From the NCBI RefSeq assembly GCF_965662675.1, contig NZ_CBFIIK010000004.1, positions 1 to 64,000 on the forward strand: 64,000 nucleotides of DNA. Reading direction: 5' to 3'. Position 1 is the stretch's first letter; every line of letters starts with the position of its first letter. The notes beneath the pieces were generated by a model. The model saw only the letters and a list, made by a program, of their open reading frames with translations, was not told the DNA's origin and ran no database searches. Positions 1 through 8,287 of this stretch are shown here, one piece after another. The position numbers and the translations under genes are program-made. The DNA is from Roseicyclus sp965662675 (GTDB taxonomy: Bacteria; Pseudomonadota; Alphaproteobacteria; Rhodobacterales; Rhodobacteraceae).

Positions 1-126
1 CCACGATGGGAAGATCTACCACCATGGACAAGCTGTGGGCGAAAACGTTCAGACCGCGTCAGATCTCCCGTCTTGCGCGATGGTCAAATTAACCAACAAT
101 ATTGGCAGCCAGTTCTCGGGTCGGTT
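1..126. other. Window-edge sequence, no gene recognised
   Basis: No recognisable protein is encoded here. One plus frame is open from base 3 to a TAA at 90-92 but its translation resembles nothing I know. In many Rhodobacterales a PEP synthase regulatory protein gene and hemE lie on this side of maf, often close to the chromosome origin. Neither gene nor a clear cluster of DnaA boxes is visible in this short piece. Confidence 0.3.
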
Positions 127-138
127 ATGCACAGCGTC

Positions 139-747
139 ATGGACAGAATTTTCTCGCAAAACCCCGCCCTGACCCTTGCTTCGGCGTCGGAAATCCGTGG
201 CCAACTGCTCAGTCAAGCGGGGATCAAGCATCTGCGCCGGCCTGTGCGAATCGATGAAGAGACCATTCGCGCGGCCTTGATCGACGAGGGTGCTGGCCCG
301 CGTGACCTGGCCGATGCCCTGGCCGAGTTCAAGGCGCGCAAGGCAAATGGCACCGGTCTTACACTTGGCTGCGATCAGATCCTGGCGCTGAAATCCACGA
401 TCTACGCTAAACCTCGCGACCGCGCCGAGGCGCAGTTGCACCTTTCCCAGCTCTCCGGTCAAACGCATCATCTTTATTCCGCCGCGGTAATCTACGAGGA
501 CGGGCAGCCGGTTTGGCGCCATGTCGGCGTGGCGCGCATGACGATGCACAAGCTCCGCGATGAAGAGATTTCCACATATCTCGATCAAGCCTGGCCCGTG
601 GTGTCCTCATCGGTCGGCGCCTATCAGGCCGAGGCACTTGGCGCGCGGTTGTTCGCGCGGATCGATGGCGACTGGTTTTCCGTTCTGGGCCTTCCCTTGC
701 TCGAGCTTTGCTCCTATCTGCGTTTGCGAGGTTGGAGGTTCACATGA
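139..747 (+). CDS. maf: Maf-like nucleoside triphosphate pyrophosphatase
   Basis: About 202 aa. The Maf family hydrolyses non-canonical or methylated nucleoside triphosphates to monophosphates in the cytoplasm. The N-terminal LTLASASEIRGQLL is the family signature with the basic residue after the serines, and LGCDQIL carries the catalytic Asp. The start is uncertain: the ATG at 139 gives a family-typical N-terminus, an ATG at 127 is also in frame, and a TTG at 73 would add an unconserved leader; none has a strong ribosome binding site. The stop overlaps the aroE start (ATGA). The neighbours aroE, coaE and dnaQ follow on the same strand, a conserved alphaproteobacterial arrangement. Confidence 0.85.
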   Translation: MDRIFSQNPALTLASASEIRGQLLSQAGIKHLRRPVRIDEETIRAALIDEGAGPRDLADALAEFKARKANGTGLTLGCDQILALKSTIYAKPRDRAEAQLHLSQLSGQTHHLYSAAVIYEDGQPVWRHVGVARMTMHKLRDEEISTYLDQAWPVVSSSVGAYQAEALGARLFARIDGDWFSVLGLPLLELCSYLRLRGWRFT

Positions 748-1580
748 TCCGTCCTGAAATCCCGCTGGCTGGTGTGATCGGTGATCCGATCGCACATTCC
801 TTGTCTCCGCGGCTGCATGGTCATTGGCTCCAGCGCTACGGGCTCAAAGGGCATTACGTTCCCCTGCATGTGAGCCATCAAAATCTTGCCGACGTGTTGC
901 GCGTCTTGCCCGATATGGGCTTTGTCGGCGTCAACATCACCATTCCACACAAGGAATTCGTCCTTTCGCTCGCGACACAGATCAGCGATCGCGCGGCGCT
1001 TATCGGTGCGGCCAATACGCTGACCTTCCTCGGCAATGGCCAGATACAGGCCGATAACACCGACGGCATCGGCTTTTTGTCGAATATTCGGCAAAACCTG
1101 CCGGGATGGACGGCTGCCTCCGGTCCGGCATTGGTGCTTGGCGCGGGCGGCGCGGCCAAGGCGATCGTTTCAGCCTTGATCAATGATGGCGCGCCCAAGG
1201 TGATCGTCGTTAATCGCACCAGGATGCGTGCCGATGCGCTGCGGGAACAGTTCGGCGCTCGCGTGGAGACCCAAGACTGGACCCGCATCCCGGATCTGGT
1301 CGGCGATGTCGCACTGATCGTCAACACCACTTCCCTTGGAATGGATGGGCAATCGCCCCTTTCTATTGACCTGTCGCGGCTGACCCCGCCAACGGTCGTG
1401 ACTGATATCGTCTACAAGCCGCTTGAGACGGAGTTGCTGACGGCCGCACGGCAGATGGGCTGTGAAGCTGTCGATGGTCTGGGCATGCTGCTTCATCAAG
1501 CCGTGCCCGGGTTCGAGCGGTGGTTCGGATATACCCCCATGGTGGATGACGAACTCCGCGCGACGGTTCTGGCCCAATGA
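744..1580 (+). CDS. aroE: Shikimate dehydrogenase (NADP+)
   Basis: 278 aa, the usual size for AroE, which reduces 3-dehydroshikimate to shikimate in the chorismate pathway. The N-terminal substrate domain shows IGDPIAHSLSPRLH (the SxS substrate site) and NITIPHKE with the catalytic Lys. The NADP domain begins at VLGAGGAAKAI and has NRT after beta-2. The end has GLGMLLHQAVPGF. The start was chosen at 744 because GGAGG lies at 734-738; a longer open frame from 708 would run through maf. It overlaps maf and coaE by four bases at each end, so translation is probably coupled. Confidence 0.95.
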   Translation: MIRPEIPLAGVIGDPIAHSLSPRLHGHWLQRYGLKGHYVPLHVSHQNLADVLRVLPDMGFVGVNITIPHKEFVLSLATQISDRAALIGAANTLTFLGNGQIQADNTDGIGFLSNIRQNLPGWTAASGPALVLGAGGAAKAIVSALINDGAPKVIVVNRTRMRADALREQFGARVETQDWTRIPDLVGDVALIVNTTSLGMDGQSPLSIDLSRLTPPTVVTDIVYKPLETELLTAARQMGCEAVDGLGMLLHQAVPGFERWFGYTPMVDDELRATVLAQ

Positions 1581-2176
1581 CGTTCAAGCTGGGTTTGACC
1601 GGCTCGATCGGAATGGGAAAATCAACGACAGCCGATATGTTTCGCGCGATGGATATCCCTGTTTGGGATGCCGACGAAACGGTGCATCGTCTCTATGACA
1701 TCGGCGGTGCGGCGGTCGAACCCGTGGCCGCGCTTGTGCCCGATGTCGTCGAAGCCGGCGCGATCAGCCGTCCAGCGCTCAAACACGCGATCGCGCGTGA
1801 TCCCACCATTCTCGATCGGCTCGAGAAAATCGTGCATCCGCTAGTCGCGCGCGACCGGGCGACCTTCTTGGAAAACCAAGCGGCTGCGCCGCTTGTCTTG
1901 CTCGATATTCCGCTCTTATTCGAAACCGGGGCCGATGGATGGCTCGATGCTGTCTTGGTGGTCACTTCTGATCCCGAAACGCAGGCCTCAAGGGTCATGG
2001 CGCGGCCCGGCATGACCGAAGCGACATTCGCCCAAATCCGCGACCGTCAACTGCCCGACGCTGAAAAACGTGTGCGCGCCGACCATGTGATCGAGACAAA
2101 GACGCTGGAACAGACCCGCGCAGACGTGGCAAAGCTGGTTGCGACACTGACAGGCAAAGGGGCGGATGATGCGTGA
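1577..2176 (+). CDS. coaE: Dephospho-CoA kinase
   Basis: 199 aa. It phosphorylates the 3'-hydroxyl of dephospho-CoA in the last step of coenzyme A synthesis. The P-loop GSIGMGKST lies near residue 10, followed by IPVWDADE, the conserved Asp segment; LLDIPLLFETG is the family CoA-binding motif. The ATG overlaps the aroE stop (ATGA), and the 3' end overlaps the dnaQ start by about ten bases, so aroE-coaE-dnaQ read as one operon. Confidence 0.95.
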   Translation: MTFKLGLTGSIGMGKSTTADMFRAMDIPVWDADETVHRLYDIGGAAVEPVAALVPDVVEAGAISRPALKHAIARDPTILDRLEKIVHPLVARDRATFLENQAAAPLVLLDIPLLFETGADGWLDAVLVVTSDPETQASRVMARPGMTEATFAQIRDRQLPDAEKRVRADHVIETKTLEQTRADVAKLVATLTGKGADDA

Positions 2177-2867
2177 GATCGTACTCGACACCGAAACCAC
2201 GGGCCTCGACCCTTTCGACACACCCGCCCATCGCATCGTGGAAATCGGCGCGGTCGAGTTGTGGAACCAGGTTCCCACCGGTCAGACCTACCACCAGTAT
2301 ATCCATCCCGCGCGCGACATGCCGGCCGAGGCTTTCGCCGTTCATGGCATCAGTGAAGCCTTTCTGGCCGACAAGCCGCGTTTTTCGGATGTCGCCCAAG
2401 ATTTTCTGGCCTTTATCGGCGATGCCCGTCTGATCATTCACAATGCCAGCTTCGATATGCGGTTTCTCAACGCCGAGCTATCATGGGTCGGTCTGCCCGC
2501 TTTGTCCGATGATCGCGCGCTTGATACGCTAATGATCGCACGGCGGCGGTTTCCCGGCTCGCCTGCGTCGCTTGACGCGCTCTGCCGCCGGTTCGGCATC
2601 GACAATTCGAACCGGACCCTGCACGGCGCCTTGCTGGATTCCGAGATCTTGGCCGAGGTTTATCTGGAATTGACCGGCGGGCGGCAGGCCGATTTCGGCT
2701 TGGGCGCCGATCAGGGGCGGGCGCAATCCAAAACCGTCGATGGCGCTTGGCGTCCCCAGCCGCGCAGGGCGCCACTTCCCCCGCGGCTGACCGAAGCCGA
2801 GCGCGCCGCCCATGCCGCGATGATCGCGGAGCTGGGGGACGGCGCGCTCTGGTCGAAACGCAGCTGA
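2166..2867 (+). CDS. dnaQ: DNA polymerase III epsilon subunit, 3'-5' proofreading exonuclease
   Basis: 233 aa DEDDh exonuclease. ExoI is LDTETTGLDP near residue 7, ExoII is HNASFDMRFLN, and ExoIII is LHGALLDSEILAEVY with the catalytic His and Asp. It proofreads within the replicative polymerase. Two ATG codons stand side by side at 2166 and 2169; either could start. The stop is only four bases from the convergent secB stop at 2872, with no terminator hairpin visible between them. Confidence 0.93.
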   Translation: MMREIVLDTETTGLDPFDTPAHRIVEIGAVELWNQVPTGQTYHQYIHPARDMPAEAFAVHGISEAFLADKPRFSDVAQDFLAFIGDARLIIHNASFDMRFLNAELSWVGLPALSDDRALDTLMIARRRFPGSPASLDALCRRFGIDNSNRTLHGALLDSEILAEVYLELTGGRQADFGLGADQGRAQSKTVDGAWRPQPRRAPLPPRLTEAERAAHAAMIAELGDGALWSKRS

Positions 2868-2871
2868 TCGG

Positions 2872-3384
2872 TCAGGCGTCGGCCTTTTGCGGCGCGGCGC
2901 GCTGGGCCAATTGCTGGCGATAAAGCGCAAGGAAGTCGATCGTATCGAGGCCAAGCGGCGGATAGCCACCATCGCGCGTTACGTCCGACACGATCCGGCG
3001 CACGAAGGGGAACAGCATCCGCGGGCATTCGATCAACAAGAAAGGATGCATCTGCTCGGGGCTGACATTCTCGACTTTGAAGATGCCACCATATTCCAAT
3101 TCGAGCAAAAAGATCGACTGCGGCGCGTCTTCGCGTGTTTTGCTTTCGATCTTCAGCTTCATGATCACATCATACTGATCGTCGGCTTCGCGCTTGCGCG
3201 CATCAAGTGCGACCTGCACCTGGATGTCGGGCTGAACCTGTGCGTTTACCGCTTTTTGCGCGGCAATATTCTCAAACGAAAGATCGCGAACGAACTGGCC
3301 GAGGATCTGCAACTTGGGCATCACCGGCTGTTCTGTGGTTCCGGCTGCGGCTTGGGGGGCGGAACCGCCATTGGTATCGGACAT
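2872..3384 (-). CDS. secB: Protein-export chaperone SecB
   Basis: 170 aa. The cytosolic SecB tetramer holds precursors unfolded and passes them to SecA. The sequence has a low-complexity Asn/Gly/Ala start, then the SecB core (QILGQFVRDLSFEN, LELEYGGIF, LLIECPRMLFPFVRRI) with the conserved CPRMLFPF stretch. The start at 3384 is supported by GGAGAGA just upstream; a TTG four codons earlier is possible but would swallow that site. It converges with dnaQ, and fxsA follows on the same strand upstream. Confidence 0.95.
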   Translation of the reverse strand: MSDTNGGSAPQAAAGTTEQPVMPKLQILGQFVRDLSFENIAAQKAVNAQVQPDIQVQVALDARKREADDQYDVIMKLKIESKTREDAPQSIFLLELEYGGIFKVENVSPEQMHPFLLIECPRMLFPFVRRIVSDVTRDGGYPPLGLDTIDFLALYRQQLAQRAAPQKADA

Positions 3385-3451
3385 GTCTCTCTCCAATTTT
3401 CACATCGGCATTACGAATTCGCCAAGGGTCTAGCAGCACCGGCAAGCAGCC

Positions 3452-3928
3452 TCAATGCTTCGTCCACTGTGATGGCGGACCGTTGCGATCTGAGGGTGTA
3501 TCGACTGTATATTGCGCGTCGATCACATCGTCGCGCGGATCAGCGGATGGGTCGTGCCGCCCGCCCATCTGCATGGTCTTGATCTCCACCCGCTTGCCGA
3601 CCTCGCGCAGAACCCACGACCGCACGGCAGGCACCAATAGCAAGAAACCCACCGCATCGGTGAAAAACCCCGGCGTCAACAAAAGTGCGCCGGAGAACAA
3701 GATCATCGCCCCATGGGCAAGCGGTTCGGTCGGATCACGGAGCGTTTGAAAGCTGTCGCGCAGGCGCGACAGCACCAAGGCGCCTTGCGATTTGACCAAG
3801 GCCGTGCCCGCCACCGCCGTAAGCACGACGATCGCCAATGTCGCCCACAGCCCGATCAAGCCACCGATCTGAATGAACAGCGCGATCTCGATCAGTGGAA
3901 CGAGAAGAAAGGCGAGAAAAAGCCACAT
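3452..3928 (-). CDS. fxsA: FxsA family membrane protein
   Basis: 158 aa. FxsA proteins are small inner-membrane proteins; E. coli FxsA overcomes exclusion of phage T7 in F-plasmid strains, and the normal role is unknown. The N-terminus has two hydrophobic segments (MWLFLAFLLVPLIEIALFIQ and GLIGLWATLAIVVLTAVAGTA), followed by a third segment (MILFSGALLLTPGFFTDAVG) that carries the family GxLLxxPGFxTD motif. It reads away from the Tim44-like gene, with the shared promoter region in 3929-4056. Confidence 0.88.
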   Translation of the reverse strand: MWLFLAFLLVPLIEIALFIQIGGLIGLWATLAIVVLTAVAGTALVKSQGALVLSRLRDSFQTLRDPTEPLAHGAMILFSGALLLTPGFFTDAVGFLLLVPAVRSWVLREVGKRVEIKTMQMGGRHDPSADPRDDVIDAQYTVDTPSDRNGPPSQWTKH

Positions 3929-4056
3929 GAACAGCTCTCCGAAGGGGCCAAGCGCCTTTTTGGCGCGGTCTAGAGTGATGGACTTGATACCACCCCTGAC
4001 CTACATATGTGCATTGTGACCCGAAAGAGAACCCCGTCCGCCAGCAAGGAGCTTTC

Positions 4057-4716
4057 ATGAACTCGTCCCTTTTGTCCTTGCTTGTATTGGCGGGTATCGC
4101 GGTGTTTTTGATTTTGCGTCTTCGCAGCGTGCTGGGCACGCGCGAGGGATATGAAAAACCGCCCGAGGCGGTGACGCCAGCGCGCAATGACCGCCGCCGC
4201 GATTTCGAGGTCATCGATGGCGGGCCCGATCGCGATATCATCGATCATGTTGCCGACGGCTCCGACAGCGCAAAAGCGCTGACCGCGATGAAACAGGCAG
4301 AGCCAAGTTTTGTTGTGTCCGAATTCCTTCAGGGTGCGCGTGGCGCATACGAAATGATCCTGATGGCTTTCGAGAACGGTGATGTCGACGGGCTGCGCCC
4401 CTTCCTTGCCGCCGATGTGATGGATACCTTCGAATCCGTGATCCGCGAGCGCGAAGCGCAAGGGTTGACCATTCAGGCATCCTTTATCGGCATCCGGGAA
4501 TTGGCGCTCGATAGCGCGCGCTTCGACCGCGCGACCGGCGTGGGCGAGATCACGGTGCGTTTCGTCGGCGAATTGACCTCGGTCGTGCGCAATGCCGAGG
4601 GGCAGGTGGTCGAGGGTGATCCCAACGAGATCAAGCGCCAGCGCGATGTCTGGACATTTGCCCGGAACATGGGCGCCAGTGATCCCAATTGGGAGTTGGT
4701 CGCAACCGACGGATGA
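4057..4716 (+). CDS. Tim44/TimA-family membrane-associated protein
   Basis: 219 aa. One N-terminal hydrophobic segment (SLLSLLVLAGIAVFLIL) is followed by a short basic linker and a C-terminal Tim44-like domain (EFLQGARGAYEMILMAFENGD, RFVGELTSVVRN). Bacterial Tim44-like proteins are inner-membrane proteins of unclear role, related to the mitochondrial import motor anchor. The start at 4057 has AAGGAG seven bases upstream; the open frame continues to 4009 but that leader is not hydrophobic. It is followed directly by mltA, a usual pairing in Rhodobacterales. Confidence 0.87.
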   Translation: MNSSLLSLLVLAGIAVFLILRLRSVLGTREGYEKPPEAVTPARNDRRRDFEVIDGGPDRDIIDHVADGSDSAKALTAMKQAEPSFVVSEFLQGARGAYEMILMAFENGDVDGLRPFLAADVMDTFESVIREREAQGLTIQASFIGIRELALDSARFDRATGVGEITVRFVGELTSVVRNAEGQVVEGDPNEIKRQRDVWTFARNMGASDPNWELVATDG

Positions 4717-4719
4717 ACG

Positions 4720-5751
4720 ATGCGCGGTTTTGGTGCGGTTCTCGGCCTTGTTGCGGCCATCTCTACCTGGAGCGGCCCGGCCATGTCTGAAGAGACGATC
4801 GAGCTTTTGTCCTTTGCGGATCTCGATGGCTGGGACGGCGATGATCACGCGGCTGCATTGGCGACGTTCCGCAATACCTGCAACGATCTTACCGGGCCCG
4901 AATGGGGTCCGTTATGCGCGCTTTCGCAAACAACGAATGATGCGCGCCGTTTCTTCGAGCTGTTCTTTCGCCCCGTGCTGATCGGCGGCAGCGCGCCCGC
5001 GCTGTTTACCGGGTATTTCGAGCCGCAACTCGATGGCGCACGCCAGCGCACGATGCGGTTTCGCTATCCCGTTTATCGCACCCCTGACGAGGCATTGGAT
5101 GGCCAATGGGTCAGCCGCCGCGACATAGAAGAGGGGCGGCTCTTGGAGGGGCGGGGGCTTGAGATTGCTTGGGTGGATGACCCGGTCGAGCTTTTCTTTT
5201 TGCAGATACAGGGATCGGGGCGGATCAGGCTGCAAGATGGCACCACGATACGCGTCGGATATGGCGGCAGGAACGGACAGCCCTATCGCTCCATCGGGCA
5301 AGAGCTGGTGCGCCGGGGCATATATGCGCCGCACCAAGTCTCGGCGCAGGTGATCCGAAATTGGGTGCGGCGCAATCCGGCTGCGGGGCGCGAACTGCTT
5401 TATCACAATCCTTCCTATATCTTCTTCCGCGAAGTCGATCTGCCCGATCCCAACCTTGGGCCGTTGGGTGCGATGAACCGTTCGATCACGCCGATGCGCT
5501 CTATTGCGGTCGATCCTGAACATACCCCCTTGGGCGCACCTGTCTGGATCGAAAAGGCCGGCGCAGATCCTATTCACCGGCTGATGGTGGCCCAAGATAC
5601 CGGCGGCGCCATTCGTGGCGCGCAGCGCGCCGATATCTTCTATGGCTTCGGCGATGAGGCGGGGCTTGCCGCGGGCGAGATTCGTGATCCCGGCCGGATG
5701 GTTGTGCTGTTGCCGATCGAATTGGCCCATCAGCGCGCGCCGGACCGTTAG
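4720..5751 (+). CDS. mltA: Membrane-bound lytic murein transglycosylase A
   Basis: 343 aa. MltA cleaves peptidoglycan glycosidic bonds with formation of 1,6-anhydromuramic acid. The signal peptide (MRGFGAVLGLVAAISTWSG) lacks a lipobox Cys, so the protein is probably periplasmic rather than a lipoprotein. The MltA barrel includes ALFTGYFEP and FFLQIQGSGRIRL. The C-terminal 3D domain has MVAQDTGGAIRGAQRADIF with the conserved aspartates. It starts three bases after the Tim44-like gene and is followed three bases later by smr. Confidence 0.93.
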   Translation: MRGFGAVLGLVAAISTWSGPAMSEETIELLSFADLDGWDGDDHAAALATFRNTCNDLTGPEWGPLCALSQTTNDARRFFELFFRPVLIGGSAPALFTGYFEPQLDGARQRTMRFRYPVYRTPDEALDGQWVSRRDIEEGRLLEGRGLEIAWVDDPVELFFLQIQGSGRIRLQDGTTIRVGYGGRNGQPYRSIGQELVRRGIYAPHQVSAQVIRNWVRRNPAAGRELLYHNPSYIFFREVDLPDPNLGPLGAMNRSITPMRSIAVDPEHTPLGAPVWIEKAGADPIHRLMVAQDTGGAIRGAQRADIFYGFGDEAGLAAGEIRDPGRMVVLLPIELAHQRAPDR

Positions 5752-5754
5752 GCG

Positions 5755-6351
5755 ATGTCGCGTCGGGGCAAACGCGGGCTAAGCCCCGAAGAGCGGCAGC
5801 TTTGGGAACGGGTCGCCAAGAGCGCAACGCCGCTCGACGCGCCCGCGCGCAATCTGTCGCTGCCCGAGATCGAGGCCCCGAAACCCGCCCCCGCGATGCC
5901 GCGCGAAAGGATCTCGGGCTTTCGTATCGGTGAGAAAGCGCGCCACAAGCCGCACCCGCCGCAACCCGCCGCCGACCTGCCGACCCGTTTGGCCCAAGCC
6001 CCGGTACGGATGGATCATGGCGCCTATCGCAAACTGGTGCGCGGCAAGCTCAAGCCCGATGCGCGTATCGACCTGCATGGAATGACCATTGCTCAAGCGC
6101 ATCCCGCGCTGACACGCTTTGTCTTTTCGGCCTATGATCGCGGCGATCGTCTGGTCCTAGTGATCACGGGAAAAGGTAAAGAGCGCGATAGCGACACGCC
6201 CATCCCGATCAAGGTCGGCATCTTGCGACATCAAGTGCCTGTATGGTTGCACAGCCCGCCGCTGGGCGCGCTTGTTCTTGATATCCGCGAGGCACATCAG
6301 CGCCATGGCGGCGGTGGGGCCTATTACGTCTACCTCAAACGGCCACGCTGA
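5755..6351 (+). CDS. Smr-domain (DUF-type MutS2 C-terminal) protein
   Basis: 198 aa. A disordered Pro/Ala/Arg-rich N-terminal half precedes a Smr domain (about residues 100-195) with IDLHGMT and ITGKGK, the signature of the putative DNA or RNA nicking endonuclease fold. Its substrate is not known. It lies three bases after mltA and converges on hslU. A 12-bp palindrome (AGGGCGCGCCCT) at 6352-6363 spans the gap but has no T run. Confidence 0.88.
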   Translation: MSRRGKRGLSPEERQLWERVAKSATPLDAPARNLSLPEIEAPKPAPAMPRERISGFRIGEKARHKPHPPQPAADLPTRLAQAPVRMDHGAYRKLVRGKLKPDARIDLHGMTIAQAHPALTRFVFSAYDRGDRLVLVITGKGKERDSDTPIPIKVGILRHQVPVWLHSPPLGALVLDIREAHQRHGGGGAYYVYLKRPR

Positions 6352-6361
6352 AGGGCGCGCC

Positions 6362-7669
6362 CTATAGAACGTAGCGCGAAAGATCGGCGTCGCGGGTCAA
6401 TTCGCCAAGATTGGCCTCGACGAAAGCGGCGTCGACCGTGATCGCCTCGCCGCCGCGATCCGGCGCGGTAAAGCTGAGTTCTTCGAAAACCCGCTCCATC
6501 ACAGTATAAAGCCGCCTTGCGCCGATATTCTCGATGCTCTCATTCACCTCTGCCGCGATCCGCGCCAATGCCGCGATCCCGTCTTGGGTGAAATTCACCT
6601 CGACCGCTTCGGTCGCCATCAGCGCGGTATATTGCAAGGTCAGCGCGTTATCCGTCTCGGTCAGGATGCGCACGAAATCATGCTCGGTCAGCGGGCGCAG
6701 GTTCACACGGATGGGCAAGCGCCCTTGTAATTCCGGTAACAGGTCCGAGGGTTTGGCGATGTGAAACGCACCCGAGGCGATGAACAAGATATGGTCGGTC
6801 TTGACCGGACCATGCTTGGTCGAAACCGTCGTGCCCTCGATCAACGGCAGCAGGTCGCGCTGCACGCCTTCGCGGCTGACATCGCCGCCGCGTGCGTCTT
6901 GGCGGCTGGCGACCTTGTCGATTTCGTCGATGAAGACGATGCCGTTTTGCTCGACCGCACGCAGTGCTTCCTTGGTGACCATCTCGCTATCGAGCAGCTT
7001 GTCGGCCTCTTCCTCGATCAGCGCCTCGTAGCTGGCGGCAACCGTCATCTTGCGCTTGATCTTGCGCCCGCCAAAGGCCTTGCCGAAGATATCACCCAAA
7101 TTCATCATGCCGCCGCCCATCATGGGTTGGCCGGGGATCTCGAAGCCGCCCATCGGGTTGGCGGTGTCGGTCAATTCCAGCTCGATGATGGTGCTGTCCA
7201 GCTCGCCCGCGCGCAGTTTGCGGCGGAACATGTCGCGGGTTTGATCGCGCGCGCTTTCGCCTGCAAGCGCCTCGATCACGCGCTCTTCGGCTGCGCCATG
7301 CGCCTTGGCGCGGACTTCATCGCGCATATGTTCCCGCACCATGATCTGCGCGGCATCGACCAGATCGCGGATGATCTGTTCCACATCGCGCCCGACATAG
7401 CCAACTTCGGTGTATTTCGTGGCCTCGACCTTGATGAAAGGGGCGCGAGCCAGTTTCGCGAGGCGGCGGCTGATCTCGGTCTTGCCCACACCGGTCGGCC
7501 CGATCATCAGGATGTTCTTGGGATAAACCTCGTCGCGCAAATCATCGCCCAGCTTCTTGCGGCGCCAGCGATTGCGCAGCGCGACTGCGACGGCGCGCTT
7601 GGCGTCTTTCTGGCCGATAATGAAGCGATCAAGCTCGGATACGATTTCGCGCGGGGTCAGGTCTGTCAT
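6362..7669 (-). CDS. hslU: ATP-dependent protease ATPase subunit HslU
   Basis: 435 aa AAA+ unfoldase that feeds substrates to HslV. Walker A is GPTGVGKTE near residue 57, Walker B is IVFIDEIDKVA, and the I-domain lies between them. The pore motif GYVGRD and the C-terminal NIGARRL sensor-2 region are present, and the protein ends in YVL, as expected for insertion into HslV. The ATG overlaps the hslV stop (ATGA), so the pair is co-translated. Confidence 0.96.
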   Translation of the reverse strand: MTDLTPREIVSELDRFIIGQKDAKRAVAVALRNRWRRKKLGDDLRDEVYPKNILMIGPTGVGKTEISRRLAKLARAPFIKVEATKYTEVGYVGRDVEQIIRDLVDAAQIMVREHMRDEVRAKAHGAAEERVIEALAGESARDQTRDMFRRKLRAGELDSTIIELELTDTANPMGGFEIPGQPMMGGGMMNLGDIFGKAFGGRKIKRKMTVAASYEALIEEEADKLLDSEMVTKEALRAVEQNGIVFIDEIDKVASRQDARGGDVSREGVQRDLLPLIEGTTVSTKHGPVKTDHILFIASGAFHIAKPSDLLPELQGRLPIRVNLRPLTEHDFVRILTETDNALTLQYTALMATEAVEVNFTQDGIAALARIAAEVNESIENIGARRLYTVMERVFEELSFTAPDRGGEAITVDAAFVEANLGELTRDADLSRYVL

Positions 7670-8223
7670 CGAGAAATCTTCTCCACCGTCAGATTGCCGT
7701 TGGTATAGACACAGATATCGGCCGCGATCGCCATCGCACGGCGTGCGATGGTTTCAGCATCATCTGGCCCGTCGATCATCGCCCGCGCGGCGGCCAATGC
7801 GAAATTGCCGCCAGACCCGATCGCAGCGATACCGTGTTCGGGTTCCAGCACATCTCCTGCGCCGGTGATGACGTAAAGTTCGCGCCCGTCGGTGACGATC
7901 AGCATCGCCTCGAGTTTTTGCAGGTATTTGTCGGTACGCCAATCCTTGGCCAGTTCCACCGAGGCGCGCTGCAACTGGCCCGGCGTCGCCTCGAGTTTCT
8001 TCTCGAGCCGCTCAAGGAGGGTAAAGGCATCGGCGGTAGATCCGGCGAAACCGACCAAAATCGGATGGCCACCGGGTGACAAGCGGCGCACCTTGCGCGC
8101 CGTGCCCTTGATAACTGTCTGTCCAAGGCTGACCTGCCCATCGCCCGCGACGACAACTTCGTCGCCCTTGCGCACGCCGATGATCGTGGTGCCGTGCCAG
8201 CCGGGAAAATTGCTGTCTGCCAT
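7666..8223 (-). CDS. hslV: ATP-dependent protease proteolytic subunit HslV
   Basis: 185 aa Ntn-type peptidase. The catalytic Thr is in HGTTIIGVRK (residue 12 or 13), exposed after removal of a short propeptide. AGDGQVSLG and GFAGSTADAFTL are proteasome-beta signatures. It is upstream of hslU on the same strand. Only 64 bases separate it from the crtC stop on the same strand, and no intrinsic terminator is visible between them, so read-through from the crtDC promoter is possible. Confidence 0.96.
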   Translation of the reverse strand: MADSNFPGWHGTTIIGVRKGDEVVVAGDGQVSLGQTVIKGTARKVRRLSPGGHPILVGFAGSTADAFTLLERLEKKLEATPGQLQRASVELAKDWRTDKYLQKLEAMLIVTDGRELYVITGAGDVLEPEHGIAAIGSGGNFALAAARAMIDGPDDAETIARRAMAIAADICVYTNGNLTVEKISR

Positions 8224-8287
8224 GGGGCCTCCGCTCGCGTTTCGACCTATATGGCGGGTGATGGCGCGGCCCGCAACCGGGGGTCGA

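Noticed and set aside
1..126. Possible DnaA boxes (CTTGTCCAT, CGCCCACAG on the minus strand)
   Set aside because: Each differs at several positions from the consensus and they do not form a cluster.
6352..6363. Palindrome AGGGCGCGCCCT between smr and hslU as a terminator
   Set aside because: It has no loop space without loss of pairs and no T run on either strand.
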